Virus record (IMG/VR): IMGVR_UViG_3300043427_003273
Location: 1-64,000 of that record
DNA from: a virus
Strand: one strand, 5' to 3'
DNA length: 64,000 bases
Under the pieces are notes generated by a model. The model saw only the letters and a program-made list of their open reading frames with translations. It was not told where the DNA came from and made no database searches. The position numbers and the translations under genes are program-made. Shown here piece after piece: positions 14,249 through 22,676 of this stretch (positions are counted from its first letter, which is position 1; each line of letters starts with the position of its first letter).

Positions 14249-14788
14249 TCATGCAAGTGGATTATTATCATAAATTGGAGCATTGCCTGTCGTAATTCCA
14301 GACATAGCTACTAATGTTTCTTTCTTAACTCTTAATTGACCGTGACAATCTACATAAGTTGTTACACCAACCCACCCAGAATGTGTTAATTCATATTGTG
14401 TTTTATCTGCAGCAGCAGTTCCACCTTCGGCAACACCATATACAAAAGTGTCTGCATCAGGACCTACAGGATTTGAGGCTTGACTGTAATAAGCATCAAA
14501 AGTTGTATATTTTGGAAGTTCACTAATTGTAAAGTCTGTTCCAGCAATTGCAACTCCACTCAATCCAGCAGTAGATGCAATTGAAAGTTGCTGAGTAGAT
14601 GCAATTGAAACAATCACAGCATCTCCAATGTAGACACCATCTCTTCTTCCAAATCTAATTACATCACCAGTTTTTGCAGATCCAACTGCACCGAAATTAG
14701 TTAACCATCCAGTTACTACTAAAGTAGAATAATTACAGGTTACAAGTCCTGCAGATGTTACATTATCATTATTACCCCAGAGTGCCAT
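14249..14788 (-). CDS. virion structural protein, 179 aa
   Basis: The start MALWGNND at 14788-14786 is chosen because AGAAG lies before it and a late promoter lies 36 bases upstream; the open frame extends further but crosses that promoter. The protein is beta-rich and Gly/Ala/Thr-rich with little charge, typical of capsid decoration or fibre proteins. Proteins beginning MALWG are a common late-gene family in cyanophages. The exact position in the virion is unknown. Confidence 0.7.
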   Translation of the reverse strand: MALWGNNDNVTSAGLVTCNYSTLVVTGWLTNFGAVGSAKTGDVIRFGRRDGVYIGDAVIVSIASTQQLSIASTAGLSGVAIAGTDFTISELPKYTTFDAYYSQASNPVGPDADTFVYGVAEGGTAAADKTQYELTHSGWVGVTTYVDCHGQLRVKKETLVAMSGITTGNAPIYDNNPLA

Positions 14789-14823
14789 GTTTCTTCTTCC
14801 GTAATTTTTAGAATCTATAAAGA

Positions 14824-14831
14824 TATTTATA
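14824..14831 (-). promoter_or_regulatory. late promoter TATAAATA
   Basis: TATAAATA on the minus strand, 36 bases before the 179-aa structural gene and directly behind the T-run of the terminator at 14836-14863. Confidence 0.8.
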
Positions 14832-14863
14832 AAAAATGGGGAGTCAAATATTAATCTCCCCAT
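14832..14863 (-). terminator. Rho-independent terminator after the holin-like gene
   Basis: ATGGGGAG (14863-14856) pairs with CTCCCCAT (14843-14836) across a 12-base loop, followed by T residues. Confidence 0.8.
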
Positions 14864-14890
14864 TAAAGTATTCTTTATATTTATATTTTA

Positions 14891-15082
14891 TCAGTCGTTT
14901 GGTGTTGGGTCGTTTCCACCTTTGTCTTTGAGGAAATCTTTACCTTTCAACAATAAGAATGAAAGAATTCCATTTGCCTTTATAGCTGGAACAGCACCAA
15001 GAAATTCTGAAAGGATCAGAAGAATCGTTGCTACGGCAGCTTCATTTGCCATTACCCAAGCCCAGATTGCAGCTACTGACAT
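14891..15082 (-). CDS. small two-helix membrane protein, possible holin, 63 aa
   Basis: Two hydrophobic stretches (about residues 3-30 and 37-47) around a short turn, then a basic and polar tail (KGKDFLKDKGGNDPTPND). Size, topology and expression from its own late promoter and terminator fit a class II-like holin. A small virion or membrane protein of other function is equally possible. A ribosome site AGGAGG lies 5-8 bases before the ATG. Confidence 0.6.
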   Translation of the reverse strand: MSVAAIWAWVMANEAAVATILLILSEFLGAVPAIKANGILSFLLLKGKDFLKDKGGNDPTPND

Positions 15083-15120
15083 AATTTACCTCCTAAGATT
15101 TAAGTCATTACAACCAACTT

Positions 15121-15128
15121 TATTTATC
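15121..15128 (-). promoter_or_regulatory. late promoter GATAAATA
   Basis: GATAAATA on the minus strand, 39 bases before the start of the holin-like gene. Confidence 0.65.
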
Positions 15129-15132
15129 AAAA

Positions 15133-15257
15133 TTAATCGTTAAGAGGGATACCCGCATTTAACTGCTTTAACTTTGCTTGCAATTGGCTTTTTTGAATGG
15201 ATACAAGTTTTTTCTTAGTAGGATCTACTTTTTGAGGTTTAATTTGCGGAGGACTTA
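15133..15257 (-). other. -1 frame extension of the 785-aa virion protein
   Basis: The large gene ends at a TAA (15257-15255) just after a run of nine A (15269-15261 on the minus strand). Slipping back one base on A_AAA_AAA continues an open frame of 43 codons ending at TAA 15135-15133. The encoded tail is Lys/Gln/Leu-rich (TLSPPQIKPQKVD..., then KSQLQAKLKQLNAGIPLND) and fits the composition of the preceding protein. It could be a programmed frameshift or an indel/sequencing error in the A-run. Confidence 0.5.
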
Positions 15258-17612
15258 AAGTTTTTTTTTATCACTTTCAACTTCTTCATTTTTTGCCTTC
15301 CAAGCAGTAGCATAAGCAATAGATTTTTCCTTTTGCGTCAATCCACCTTTTTTAGCATATCCCTTTTTGATATGCTTAACCATTCTTTCAAACTTTGCAC
15401 CTGGAGGTGCTTTTTCTTCAAGATCAACTTCCTCTTTATATCCCTTTGCCTTTTCTACTCCCTTTGCAGGAACGCAATTTGGAACTTCACGACCACCTTT
15501 TTTCTTCATTCCAACTTGAGTGTATCCTTTCCAGCAGGGGTCTTCTTCAGCAAGAAACATTTCCTCCACCATAAAGTTCGATTCAAATACTAAGAAAATA
15601 GCATTTTCATCGAGTTCAACTTCTTCAAGTAATGCTTCCATCCACTCTTCAAATTCTTCCCTCTTATATGCCCTTGGACTTGATGCTGCACTTCCTCCTT
15701 TTGCCCATGCCTTATCGGTTTCTGCATTTCCAGACCATGGATCTCTTTCCGTTGTGTTTGGCTTTTTAATTGGAGTAGATGGTTTCTTTCTTTGTGGAGT
15801 ATAGGGTGAATCTCCCGACTTCCCACTTGCCATTGCAGCACGATGGGCATCCATTCTTTGCTTAGCAAGTTGCTGCCTTTCGGAAGGTTTGGGAGTAAGG
15901 AGTCCTCTTAAAGCACTTCCAATTCCTTCATTAAGATCTTCTGGAAGATAAGTATCAATTAAATACTCTTCAGAATATTCATTTACATCATAACCTTCAG
16001 AAATTAATTCATTAATCCAAAGATCATAATCTTCTCTCATTTTCTTAATAAATGTTCCTGCAGCACGACCCGCTGCCTGAGCATTTGTCTTTCCAGCAAC
16101 TTTAGCACCAAGACCTGCTCCTGCTGCTCCTGCTGCCGCAACTGCAGTTTTAGCAACTCCTTTTTTTAACTTTTGTCCTGCCTCACTTTTACCAAACTCC
16201 TGTCCAGCACGATGAACTGCCTTTGCAGCACCCACAGCAGCACCAGCAGCAGTTCCAGCAGCTCTTGCAACTCTTCTTTCATGCTCCTTCCCAACTTCCC
16301 TTGCAGTTTGCCATGACTGCTTTAAATGTCCAATAATACCCTTCTTAACTTCTTTCTTAGTTCCTTCGGAGGACTTATTGGATGCTGGTGCTTGTGATGA
16401 TTTTGCGTTTTCAATACTTTTTTCAGTTTTTGCTTTTTTCAATCCAGAAGAAACCTTTGCTTTCTCAGATTGACTCTTAAGTGCTGCAGTCATTCCAGAT
16501 GGTTTTTCGGAAGATGCAGATGCTTCTGCTTCTCTTCTTTTTTCCTTTTCACCACGAAGACGCTTAATTGCTGCAGTTTTTGCACCACCTTTTAATGATC
16601 CAACATCCTTTCCAGATTTTGTAGTTGGTTCAATACGTCCACTTCTTCTTGCTTCATCAAGATCAAGAATATAATCAACAAACTCATCTACACCAATATC
16701 TTCGATAAGAATATTGATTCCATTTTCATTCAAACCTTCAGCATAAAAATATTCTGTTGCAAAGTCAGCAACTTCTTCAATATAATTTTCACCAAGATCT
16801 ACAGATTCTACAAGTTCTGCACCAAGAACGTGTGCAATTTCTTCTGTCTTAATTTCTGGATTTACAGTTACTTTATTATTAACAGTTTTTTCCTTAATTT
16901 GCTTTTCTTTTTCCTTTATAGCATTCATTTTATCAGTAACTTCACGAATTTCTTCTCTCCATGAAGAGAATGATTCTTTTTTAGTTCCCCTTTTTGACAT
17001 TGCCTTTTTAACTGCATTGTCCTTGACTCCAGCATACTCATGACCATCTGGTTCTACAGTGCCATCCTTATCCTTATCACCTACAGTATTCTTTCCAGTT
17101 GCTGGACCATACTTCTTCTCATACTTTTCACCAGCACCATCATAAGGACTTCCGTGCTTAGTAACTGTCGTCACTATTCCTTTTTGCTGTAAACCATGTC
17201 TTTTTTTACGATCCTTTTCACTGCTTGGATCAAATTTTTTAACGTATGGTTTTTCTCCTGTTTTTCTACTTCTTGGATCAACTCTCAAATAATGCTTACC
17301 TGCTTCTGCTTCTTCCTTCACAGGTCCACCAGAAGCACCAAGACCCAATTTTTCTCTGACTGCTGCCTTCTCATTGGCAGGCATAGAAGTATGGGACATA
17401 TATTGAGAATATGCCTGATCTACACCAATTTCTTCTCTTCTTGCACGATATCTAATATCATAAACAGCCTGCCTAATTCTTTTAGCAGATTGATCTCCCA
17501 ATGCTGGTGCTCCACCTTTTGCTTCACCACCACCATCTTCTTTTTTTCCTAATTGAGGTTCCATCTCAGTGAGATAGGACTCATAAAGATCTTTTGCGAT
17601 ATGGGATAACAT
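15255..17612 (-). CDS. large Lys/Ala-rich packaged or virion protein, 785 aa
   Basis: A mosaic of acidic helical modules and basic low-complexity stretches. The N-terminus ends in YLTEMEPQ, with a T4 prohead protease-like L-x-E site. Acidic modules appear at about residues 255-320 and 530-570. The centre (about 430-525) is Ala/Gly/Lys-rich and H1-like. The C-terminus has PCWKGYTQVGMKKKGGREVP, a motif seen in cyanophage virion proteins. It has its own late promoter. It shares module style with the 405-aa protein at 7.2-8.4 kb. The stop lies at an A9 slippery run; a -1 shift would extend it by about 43 residues. Confidence 0.75.
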   Translation of the reverse strand: MLSHIAKDLYESYLTEMEPQLGKKEDGGGEAKGGAPALGDQSAKRIRQAVYDIRYRARREEIGVDQAYSQYMSHTSMPANEKAAVREKLGLGASGGPVKEEAEAGKHYLRVDPRSRKTGEKPYVKKFDPSSEKDRKKRHGLQQKGIVTTVTKHGSPYDGAGEKYEKKYGPATGKNTVGDKDKDGTVEPDGHEYAGVKDNAVKKAMSKRGTKKESFSSWREEIREVTDKMNAIKEKEKQIKEKTVNNKVTVNPEIKTEEIAHVLGAELVESVDLGENYIEEVADFATEYFYAEGLNENGINILIEDIGVDEFVDYILDLDEARRSGRIEPTTKSGKDVGSLKGGAKTAAIKRLRGEKEKRREAEASASSEKPSGMTAALKSQSEKAKVSSGLKKAKTEKSIENAKSSQAPASNKSSEGTKKEVKKGIIGHLKQSWQTAREVGKEHERRVARAAGTAAGAAVGAAKAVHRAGQEFGKSEAGQKLKKGVAKTAVAAAGAAGAGLGAKVAGKTNAQAAGRAAGTFIKKMREDYDLWINELISEGYDVNEYSEEYLIDTYLPEDLNEGIGSALRGLLTPKPSERQQLAKQRMDAHRAAMASGKSGDSPYTPQRKKPSTPIKKPNTTERDPWSGNAETDKAWAKGGSAASSPRAYKREEFEEWMEALLEEVELDENAIFLVFESNFMVEEMFLAEEDPCWKGYTQVGMKKKGGREVPNCVPAKGVEKAKGYKEEVDLEEKAPPGAKFERMVKHIKKGYAKKGGLTQKEKSIAYATAWKAKNEEVESDKKKL

Positions 17613-17640
17613 GTTATTTTTTAATTATTTTCCTTGTATT

Positions 17641-17648
17641 TATTTATA
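17641..17648 (-). promoter_or_regulatory. late promoter TATAAATA
   Basis: TATAAATA on the minus strand, 29 bases before the 785-aa gene. AAGGAAAA lies between promoter and start. Confidence 0.8.
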
Positions 17649-17659
17649 ATTTTTTGCGA

Positions 17660-18997
17660 TTAATAAATTTCTCTCCATCTTATGGATACTCCAACGTTGG
17701 CAACGTCCGTTCCAAGATTTGTTACACGAACTGAAAAAATTTCAGAATCGGTAGAATCGTAATTTTGAGATAAGAAATTTTTCTTTGAAGAAGGTCCACT
17801 TGATACATCTACAGATGTTGCCGTTGGTTTTTGAGAATTTTGACTTTCTCCTGCAGCATATCCACCCATAAAATCTTCAAAATACGTCAAACTGATTCCA
17901 GTTGCACTTTCATTAAATTCAACAACAGATTCCGTATTCTCAGAAACCCAAGTGCCAGTTGAATTGATGCCAACGGAACTTCTCAATTTTACAACTTCAT
18001 ATTTTACATTAGACCCACTACTGAATACAGAAACATCTTCAAGTTTTACAGTTGCTCTATTTGGGTATCCTTTGAATGAATTTTTAAGTCGAATCGCAAT
18101 AATGGGAATTGCAGATCCAATTCCAACGTTTCGTAAGTTTGTTGTATGGGAAAATTCTCTACCTGCCTCTGTATATCCACCTTCACTCATTACAGTGGAA
18201 CAAATTTGAATGAAAGATCCACCAATACCTATTTGTGTTCCTACATTTCTGACCTCACATCTTACTGGGAGGTTAGGATTAGACATATAAACTGTTGGGA
18301 GGTGATTTGCATTATAAAATTCATGAGCAAGAATATTATAACCATCAATAGCAAATCCACAACGAACTCTACCTACACCCAACCACTCAAAGTCGGTCAT
18401 GAATAATTGAGTTTTGGTGATGTCTAAATTAAATCTTGATGGACCATTTCCGTCTAATGTATCCTTATTCCATTGAGATTGCGGAACTCTTCTCTCTGAT
18501 GCAATACCAGACACATTAGATCTAATTACAAAACTCAAAGTTCCATCTGGTGCTTGCTCAAAGAAAATTCCATCTCTATCATCAAAATATCCAGTTCTCT
18601 TATAAACGTTTTGCTGTACTGCACCAAAGTTAATAGTGGAATAAATTACCTGTGATTTTCCAGGCATGTAGTGATGATATCTCTTTGTCTGGTGAATGCA
18701 GTAACCATTAGTACTAATACCAGAATTTAAAATTGCTGCAGCTTGGTTGACATCAAAAATAACAGTTGCTCCAGTACCAACCTTAACATCTATAAAATCT
18801 GGGTCAATAGCATAAAGGTGCTTATAATCCCCAAGAGTATAGGGTTGCGATGTTCTTAATCTACCAAAAGAATCCGCAGAAAATCCTTGACCAAGATCTT
18901 CATAGATTTCTCCATACTTATTAGCCCTCATATAAACTTCAAAGAGGGATCTTTCTTGATTCAAATAATCTTGTTGGTTTTTATTCCAAATTCCCAT
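17660..18997 (-). CDS. virion structural protein, 445 aa
   Basis: A beta-rich protein with N-terminal helix, the segment FSADSFGRLRTSQPYTLGDYKH at residues about 38-59 (in two parts each under 20) and a C-terminal receptor- or jelly-roll-like region with many Gly, Ser and Asn. The FGRLRTS motif recurs in large-phage virion proteins. It lies in a late cluster, three bases after the 105-aa gene. It is likely a head or fibre component; the precise role is unknown. Confidence 0.7.
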   Translation of the reverse strand: MGIWNKNQQDYLNQERSLFEVYMRANKYGEIYEDLGQGFSADSFGRLRTSQPYTLGDYKHLYAIDPDFIDVKVGTGATVIFDVNQAAAILNSGISTNGYCIHQTKRYHHYMPGKSQVIYSTINFGAVQQNVYKRTGYFDDRDGIFFEQAPDGTLSFVIRSNVSGIASERRVPQSQWNKDTLDGNGPSRFNLDITKTQLFMTDFEWLGVGRVRCGFAIDGYNILAHEFYNANHLPTVYMSNPNLPVRCEVRNVGTQIGIGGSFIQICSTVMSEGGYTEAGREFSHTTNLRNVGIGSAIPIIAIRLKNSFKGYPNRATVKLEDVSVFSSGSNVKYEVVKLRSSVGINSTGTWVSENTESVVEFNESATGISLTYFEDFMGGYAAGESQNSQKPTATSVDVSSGPSSKKNFLSQNYDSTDSEIFSVRVTNLGTDVANVGVSIRWREIY

Positions 18998-19000
18998 AAC

Positions 19001-19318
19001 TTATAACCACTCCAATTTCCCTGGATGATATCTCTTGGTACTTGAAATGTTTACGTCTGTTTTTTGAGTTGCTGGATAAATCTGATGGACAATTGCTCCA
19101 GGATATTCGGTCTGTAATCTTTCTGCCAAATCCAATTTAGATGGCATTCCATTTGACACCAATTCCAATCTATAGATGCTACCTTCCCAAACAAAGTCAG
19201 CAACATACTCTTCACCGACAGATCTTGTTTCAGGTTCAGAACTGTTGATATAGAGATTTCCATTAAAATCTCCAGCAATATTTACAGCTTCAGAAATAAA
19301 TTGCTGATAGGATTTCAT
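19001..19318 (-). CDS. internal head protein candidate with capsid-targeting N-terminus, 105 aa
   Basis: The N-terminus MKSYQQFISEA is close to the T4 capsid-targeting sequence MKTYQEFIAEA that directs internal proteins into the prohead and is cut by gp21 after the I-x-E. The mature part would begin at about residue 11. The body is a small beta-rich domain without known family. It overlaps the 196-aa gene by four bases. The gp21 protease is encoded at 42.6-43.3 kb, so processing inside the head is plausible. Confidence 0.7.
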   Translation of the reverse strand: MKSYQQFISEAVNIAGDFNGNLYINSSEPETRSVGEEYVADFVWEGSIYRLELVSNGMPSKLDLAERLQTEYPGAIVHQIYPATQKTDVNISSTKRYHPGKLEWL

Positions 19319-19905
19319 TTGTTATCTGCCTTCTTTGCTTTGTACTTATTTATGAAATTTCTAATATTCTTTACTCCCATCAACCCCATAACATATTCTC
19401 TATGAGAATCAGTTCCAACCAATCTTTGATCAGCAGGAACACCAGAAACGTTAGTCCACTCGATGACATCATGAATCCATGGTTTGAACATTCGATCATC
19501 TTCAGTGACACAAATTAAATAATTTGTACCTCTACGAATAATTTTTCCAATCATCCCGTTTGATGTGCTTTCAATCCAGTCGCCTTCCAAAAATATTTCT
19601 TTTGCAATATATCTTTCTCTTATTTCTTTAATGTACTCTTCAGTTTTAAGTGGATTGTTTGGCTTATGATCAGAAGCAACATCATTAGGATTACGAATTC
19701 CTCTTACTTGCTTCGGATCCTTCTTCCCTACTTGCTGACCTTGATTATAAAACTTTAAATTTCCACCGTTTGTTTTTGCTACAAATTCTCCAGATTTTTT
19801 TCCATACCACCCACCATGTCCATCACCTACCAAATCCAATCTCTTTGCATGGAATTTTGCAAGTGAAAATTTTGCTTCTGTTTGAAAGTTGGAGAATTTT
19901 TTCAT
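19315..19905 (-). CDS. probable packaged protein, 196 aa
   Basis: The N-terminus MKKFSNFQTEAKFSLAKF has the same layout as the neighbouring capsid-targeting-like peptide (basic-aromatic start, x-x-E-A at residues 9-11), although Gln replaces the usual Ile or Leu. A later half (about 110-160) looks like a small beta-barrel (GDWIESTSNGMIGKIIRRGTN...). The ends are basic. It follows the 168-aa gene without a gap. Function after packaging is unknown. Confidence 0.6.
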   Translation of the reverse strand: MKKFSNFQTEAKFSLAKFHAKRLDLVGDGHGGWYGKKSGEFVAKTNGGNLKFYNQGQQVGKKDPKQVRGIRNPNDVASDHKPNNPLKTEEYIKEIRERYIAKEIFLEGDWIESTSNGMIGKIIRRGTNYLICVTEDDRMFKPWIHDVIEWTNVSGVPADQRLVGTDSHREYVMGLMGVKNIRNFINKYKAKKADNK

Positions 19906-20412
19906 TTATATTTTTAACAATAACTTAGTGTTTATTGACAAAACAATATCTAATTCATCTCTATCTATTTTATAGAAATTACTTAGGACTCTACCATCCT
20001 TTCCATTGTATTGTCGTATCATTCCAAGATGATGATTATAACCAAAAAATCTTCCTTTTTCTAATCTTGTGATTGTAGAAACAGGATGCATATCATAAAT
20101 TAAATTTGGTGTCTTTGCAACATATATGAAAGTAAATGTATCTCCAGGTTTTGGATACCCATACTTCCTATCATCCAAAATATCAATCAATTTATACATG
20201 TTATTTTGTGGTGTCTCCAAAAAAGAATTTTTTTGAAGTTCTATCAACCTTTCCATAATATTGGAAGGTTGAGGATTATTCTCTTCAGAATCTATTTCGC
20301 CAATAAATTCATTTATGCTTTTTTCAATATCCGTAGTTCTGGTATCACCTATATCATAAGAATCATCAGATTCATCAAAAATATCAAACCAAGGTTCTTG
20401 AAAGGTTGGCAT
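19906..20412 (-). CDS. hypothetical late protein, 168 aa
   Basis: An acidic N-terminal half (FDESDDSYDIGDT) and a C-terminal beta domain with YGYPKPGDTFTFIYVAKTP, YDMHPVSTI and FFGYNHHLG. This order (PGD..F.Y.AKTP, YD..P, FGxNxH) recurs in T4-like phage proteins of unknown role. It begins 9 bases after a strong hairpin and heads the block of packaged-protein genes down to 17.7 kb. Confidence 0.65.
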   Translation of the reverse strand: MPTFQEPWFDIFDESDDSYDIGDTRTTDIEKSINEFIGEIDSEENNPQPSNIMERLIELQKNSFLETPQNNMYKLIDILDDRKYGYPKPGDTFTFIYVAKTPNLIYDMHPVSTITRLEKGRFFGYNHHLGMIRQYNGKDGRVLSNFYKIDRDELDIVLSINTKLLLKI

Positions 20413-20416
20413 AAAA

Positions 20417-20447
20417 CAAAAACCCTTTCTACTATTTAGAAAGGGTT
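20417..20447 (-). terminator. Rho-independent terminator after mazG
   Basis: AACCCTTTCT (20447-20438) pairs perfectly with AGAAAGGGTT (20430-20421) around a 7-base loop, followed by TTT. It lies between the late promoter at 20462-20469 and the start codon at 20412, so late transcripts would carry it in their leader. Confidence 0.85.
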
Positions 20448-20461
20448 AAATGTGAATATAT

Positions 20462-20469
20462 TATTTATA
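20462..20469 (-). promoter_or_regulatory. late promoter TATAAATA over the mazG stop codon
   Basis: TATAAATA on the minus strand in the context TCTATAAATAATAT, overlapping the mazG stop codon and 50 bases before the 168-aa late gene. The same 14-base string occurs over the hsp20 stop codon. Confidence 0.65.
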
Positions 20470-20980
20470 GATCACCTTCTTTGCGATTTTCGGAATAATG
20501 AACATCAAACTCACCTCCAGGATAACGTGCTTTCAGTTTTTCCACATTCATTTCCATAAGTTCATCAAAGTTAGTATCAAGTGCCATACATGCTTGAGCA
20601 ACATACCAAAGAATATCCCCAAGTTCACGTTTCAAATGAAATACATTATCTTCACTATATGGCTTTCCTTGAAAAACCATTTTTTTAACAACCTCAGTAA
20701 ATTCACCCGCCTCAGCACTCATTCCAAGTGATGCAGTAAGTAATTTGGGGACATTTGCATCACTTACTTCAAGTTCAGTAAGTCGTTTGAGAAGGGTTGC
20801 AAAGTCAGTACTTTCTGCACTTGTTACTGCATCAACAAATTCAATATATCGTTTTTGATCTACTTTATCTTGACTCATTGTAAATTTAATAGATTGATCA
20901 GATTGTACTTCTTTTGTAATTGTAATATTAGATTCTGGAATAGGACCACCTTGTTGAATTGCTGCTGTGTTCATTGGCAT
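20465..20980 (-). CDS. mazG: MazG-type nucleotide pyrophosphohydrolase, 171 aa
   Basis: The C-terminal part (about 80-165) fits the MazG fold: LGMSAEAGEFTEVVKK and later HLKRELGDILWYVAQ give the metal-binding ExxE...ExxD pattern (EAGE and ELGD). MazG enzymes hydrolyse nucleoside triphosphates. Cyanophage MazG is a known auxiliary gene; a role in altering host ppGpp or the nucleotide pool has been proposed. About 75 N-terminal residues outside the domain are unusual compared with short MazG proteins and are of unknown function. It ends at a strong terminator. Confidence 0.88.
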   Translation of the reverse strand: MPMNTAAIQQGGPIPESNITITKEVQSDQSIKFTMSQDKVDQKRYIEFVDAVTSAESTDFATLLKRLTELEVSDANVPKLLTASLGMSAEAGEFTEVVKKMVFQGKPYSEDNVFHLKRELGDILWYVAQACMALDTNFDELMEMNVEKLKARYPGGEFDVHYSENRKEGDL

Positions 20981-20983
20981 AGT

Positions 20984-21289
20984 TTATTCTCCTTTAAATT
21001 CTTTTAGATCACTTTGTTGAAGTTTTTTAATTTTATCAATCATCCATTTCTCTTGATTTTCTTTATAGGGTGTTGTGTCAATTGGAATATGAACAACCCC
21101 AATTGTAGGAAGTTGTTTTGGAACTTCAATATCAACAACTTGCCCCATAAGAAAATTATTCCTAGTGATAGTTCTATTACTAGGATCAAAAGATACCATC
21201 ATAAGAGCATCTTCGTTTTCTGCACAATCGCAAATTTTTCTTCCAGTTTTAGTTTCAATGACTGAAAAATAATCTTCAGATTTATACAT
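20984..21289 (-). CDS. hypothetical protein, 101 aa
   Basis: I start at ATG 21289-21287, one base after the helicase stop; the frame is open eight codons upstream within the helicase gene. The N-terminal half reads like a small beta domain with CDCAENEDALMMVSFDP, and the C-terminal 35 residues are a Lys-rich helix. It sits between the helicase and mazG. No family was recognised. Confidence 0.65.
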   Translation of the reverse strand: MYKSEDYFSVIETKTGRKICDCAENEDALMMVSFDPSNRTITRNNFLMGQVVDIEVPKQLPTIGVVHIPIDTTPYKENQEKWMIDKIKKLQQSDLKEFKGE

Positions 21290-21290
21290 T

Positions 21291-22676
21291 TTATTCAAAA
21301 CTAAATCCTCCAAATTTATTTTTCATTGCTGAGACTGTTTTTTCTTTGTATTCATATTCTTCATCATGTCCAGCATCATGAATTTCATTTTGAGCGGATT
21401 GCTCTACATCATAAAGCCTCATTTTAGATCTGTCAATGCCAAGCATAAATTTCTTATACCAACCTTTATCATTATCTCGATTTTTAAGTTGCTTAACTGT
21501 TATCTGCCCCAACTCTTCCAACTCATCACTACTAATAAGGGCAAACATAAGATCAGCAGTAGCAGGAAGACCAAAAGATTCAGAAGTGTCGGTAAGTTCA
21601 GGATCAGAACTACCATAACCAGAACGAGTAGTTTGCGTGGCAGACACAACAGGTACGCAGAACTCGCAGGCAAGTCCTCGTATTTCTTCAGCAATTGCTT
21701 TAACTAATGTATAAGTATTCACGTTACTTCCTGCTTTATACCGAGAAGAAGCACAAATATTAAGATAATCAATAAAAATAATATCTGGGTGAAATGATTT
21801 TTTAAGTTCCAAATCATTGAGAAGTGATCTAAAATGTCCAGAATGTGCAGATGCAGTTGGATATTCTTTGATTATAAGAGTTCCCCGAGTTTTTTTAGCA
21901 AGACTATTAACCTTGTTTTCAAAAACAGATTTTGGAAGTTCCTTTAAGTCTTGAATTGGAACATTCAAAAGATTTGCGTCAATTCTTTCAGCAATTTTCT
22001 CTTCTGCCATTTCCATTGTAATGTAGAGAACGTTCCGTCCTTGGAGCAACACGGAGCTAGCAAAATGGCACATGAATAGAGATTTGCCGACACCTGTACC
22101 AGCAAGTGCGACAGTAAGAGTCTTTGGAGATAGACCACCTTTTGTAATTTTGTCAAAATATTCAAGATCGAATGGGATTTTTTGTTCTTTTCTGTGATGA
22201 AATTCATATCGTTGCTCATAATCTTCTAAGTAATCATGTCCAATGTGGTTATCAAAACTAACTGCTAACGCATCTTGAACAATCGATGGAATTGAATCCC
22301 TATTTTTCCCCCCCTCAGATTCATAAAGAGATACAGTTTCCATGATTGCCAAGTACAAGGCACGATCTTTACACCATTTTTCAGAGGTGTCAACAAGCCA
22401 TTCAAATTCAACTGGAACATCCTCAAGTGTATTGATAAAATGAACAATTGAATTAAATTGATCTTGACTTAGATCTGTTCTTGATTCAATTTCCACAGTA
22501 GCAATTTCTTTACTGGGAAGACAATTATACTCATCAACAAAAGACTTAATTGTAGAAAAAAGAACTTTTTGAGTTTCATCTTGAAAATATTCTTCCTTTA
22601 TAAAAGGAATTACTTTTCTTAAAAATTCTTCATTAAAAAGCAAATTTCTTAAAATTAAGTATTCAATCTTTTCCAT
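21291..22676 (-). CDS. 41: replicative DNA helicase (T4 gp41, DnaB-like), 461 aa
   Basis: The protein has an N-terminal helical domain and a RecA-like C-terminal motor with Walker A AGTGVGKS (192-199), Walker B IIFIDYLN and later the arginine-finger region. It unwinds the fork and, with gp61 primase (12-13 kb), forms the primosome. Its stop is one base before the 101-aa gene, and its start overlaps the oxygenase stop, so it is part of the operon running from the DNA polymerase genes through uvsX. Length is near that of T4 gp41. Confidence 0.95.
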   Translation of the reverse strand: MEKIEYLILRNLLFNEEFLRKVIPFIKEEYFQDETQKVLFSTIKSFVDEYNCLPSKEIATVEIESRTDLSQDQFNSIVHFINTLEDVPVEFEWLVDTSEKWCKDRALYLAIMETVSLYESEGGKNRDSIPSIVQDALAVSFDNHIGHDYLEDYEQRYEFHHRKEQKIPFDLEYFDKITKGGLSPKTLTVALAGTGVGKSLFMCHFASSVLLQGRNVLYITMEMAEEKIAERIDANLLNVPIQDLKELPKSVFENKVNSLAKKTRGTLIIKEYPTASAHSGHFRSLLNDLELKKSFHPDIIFIDYLNICASSRYKAGSNVNTYTLVKAIAEEIRGLACEFCVPVVSATQTTRSGYGSSDPELTDTSESFGLPATADLMFALISSDELEELGQITVKQLKNRDNDKGWYKKFMLGIDRSKMRLYDVEQSAQNEIHDAGHDEEYEYKEKTVSAMKNKFGGFSFE

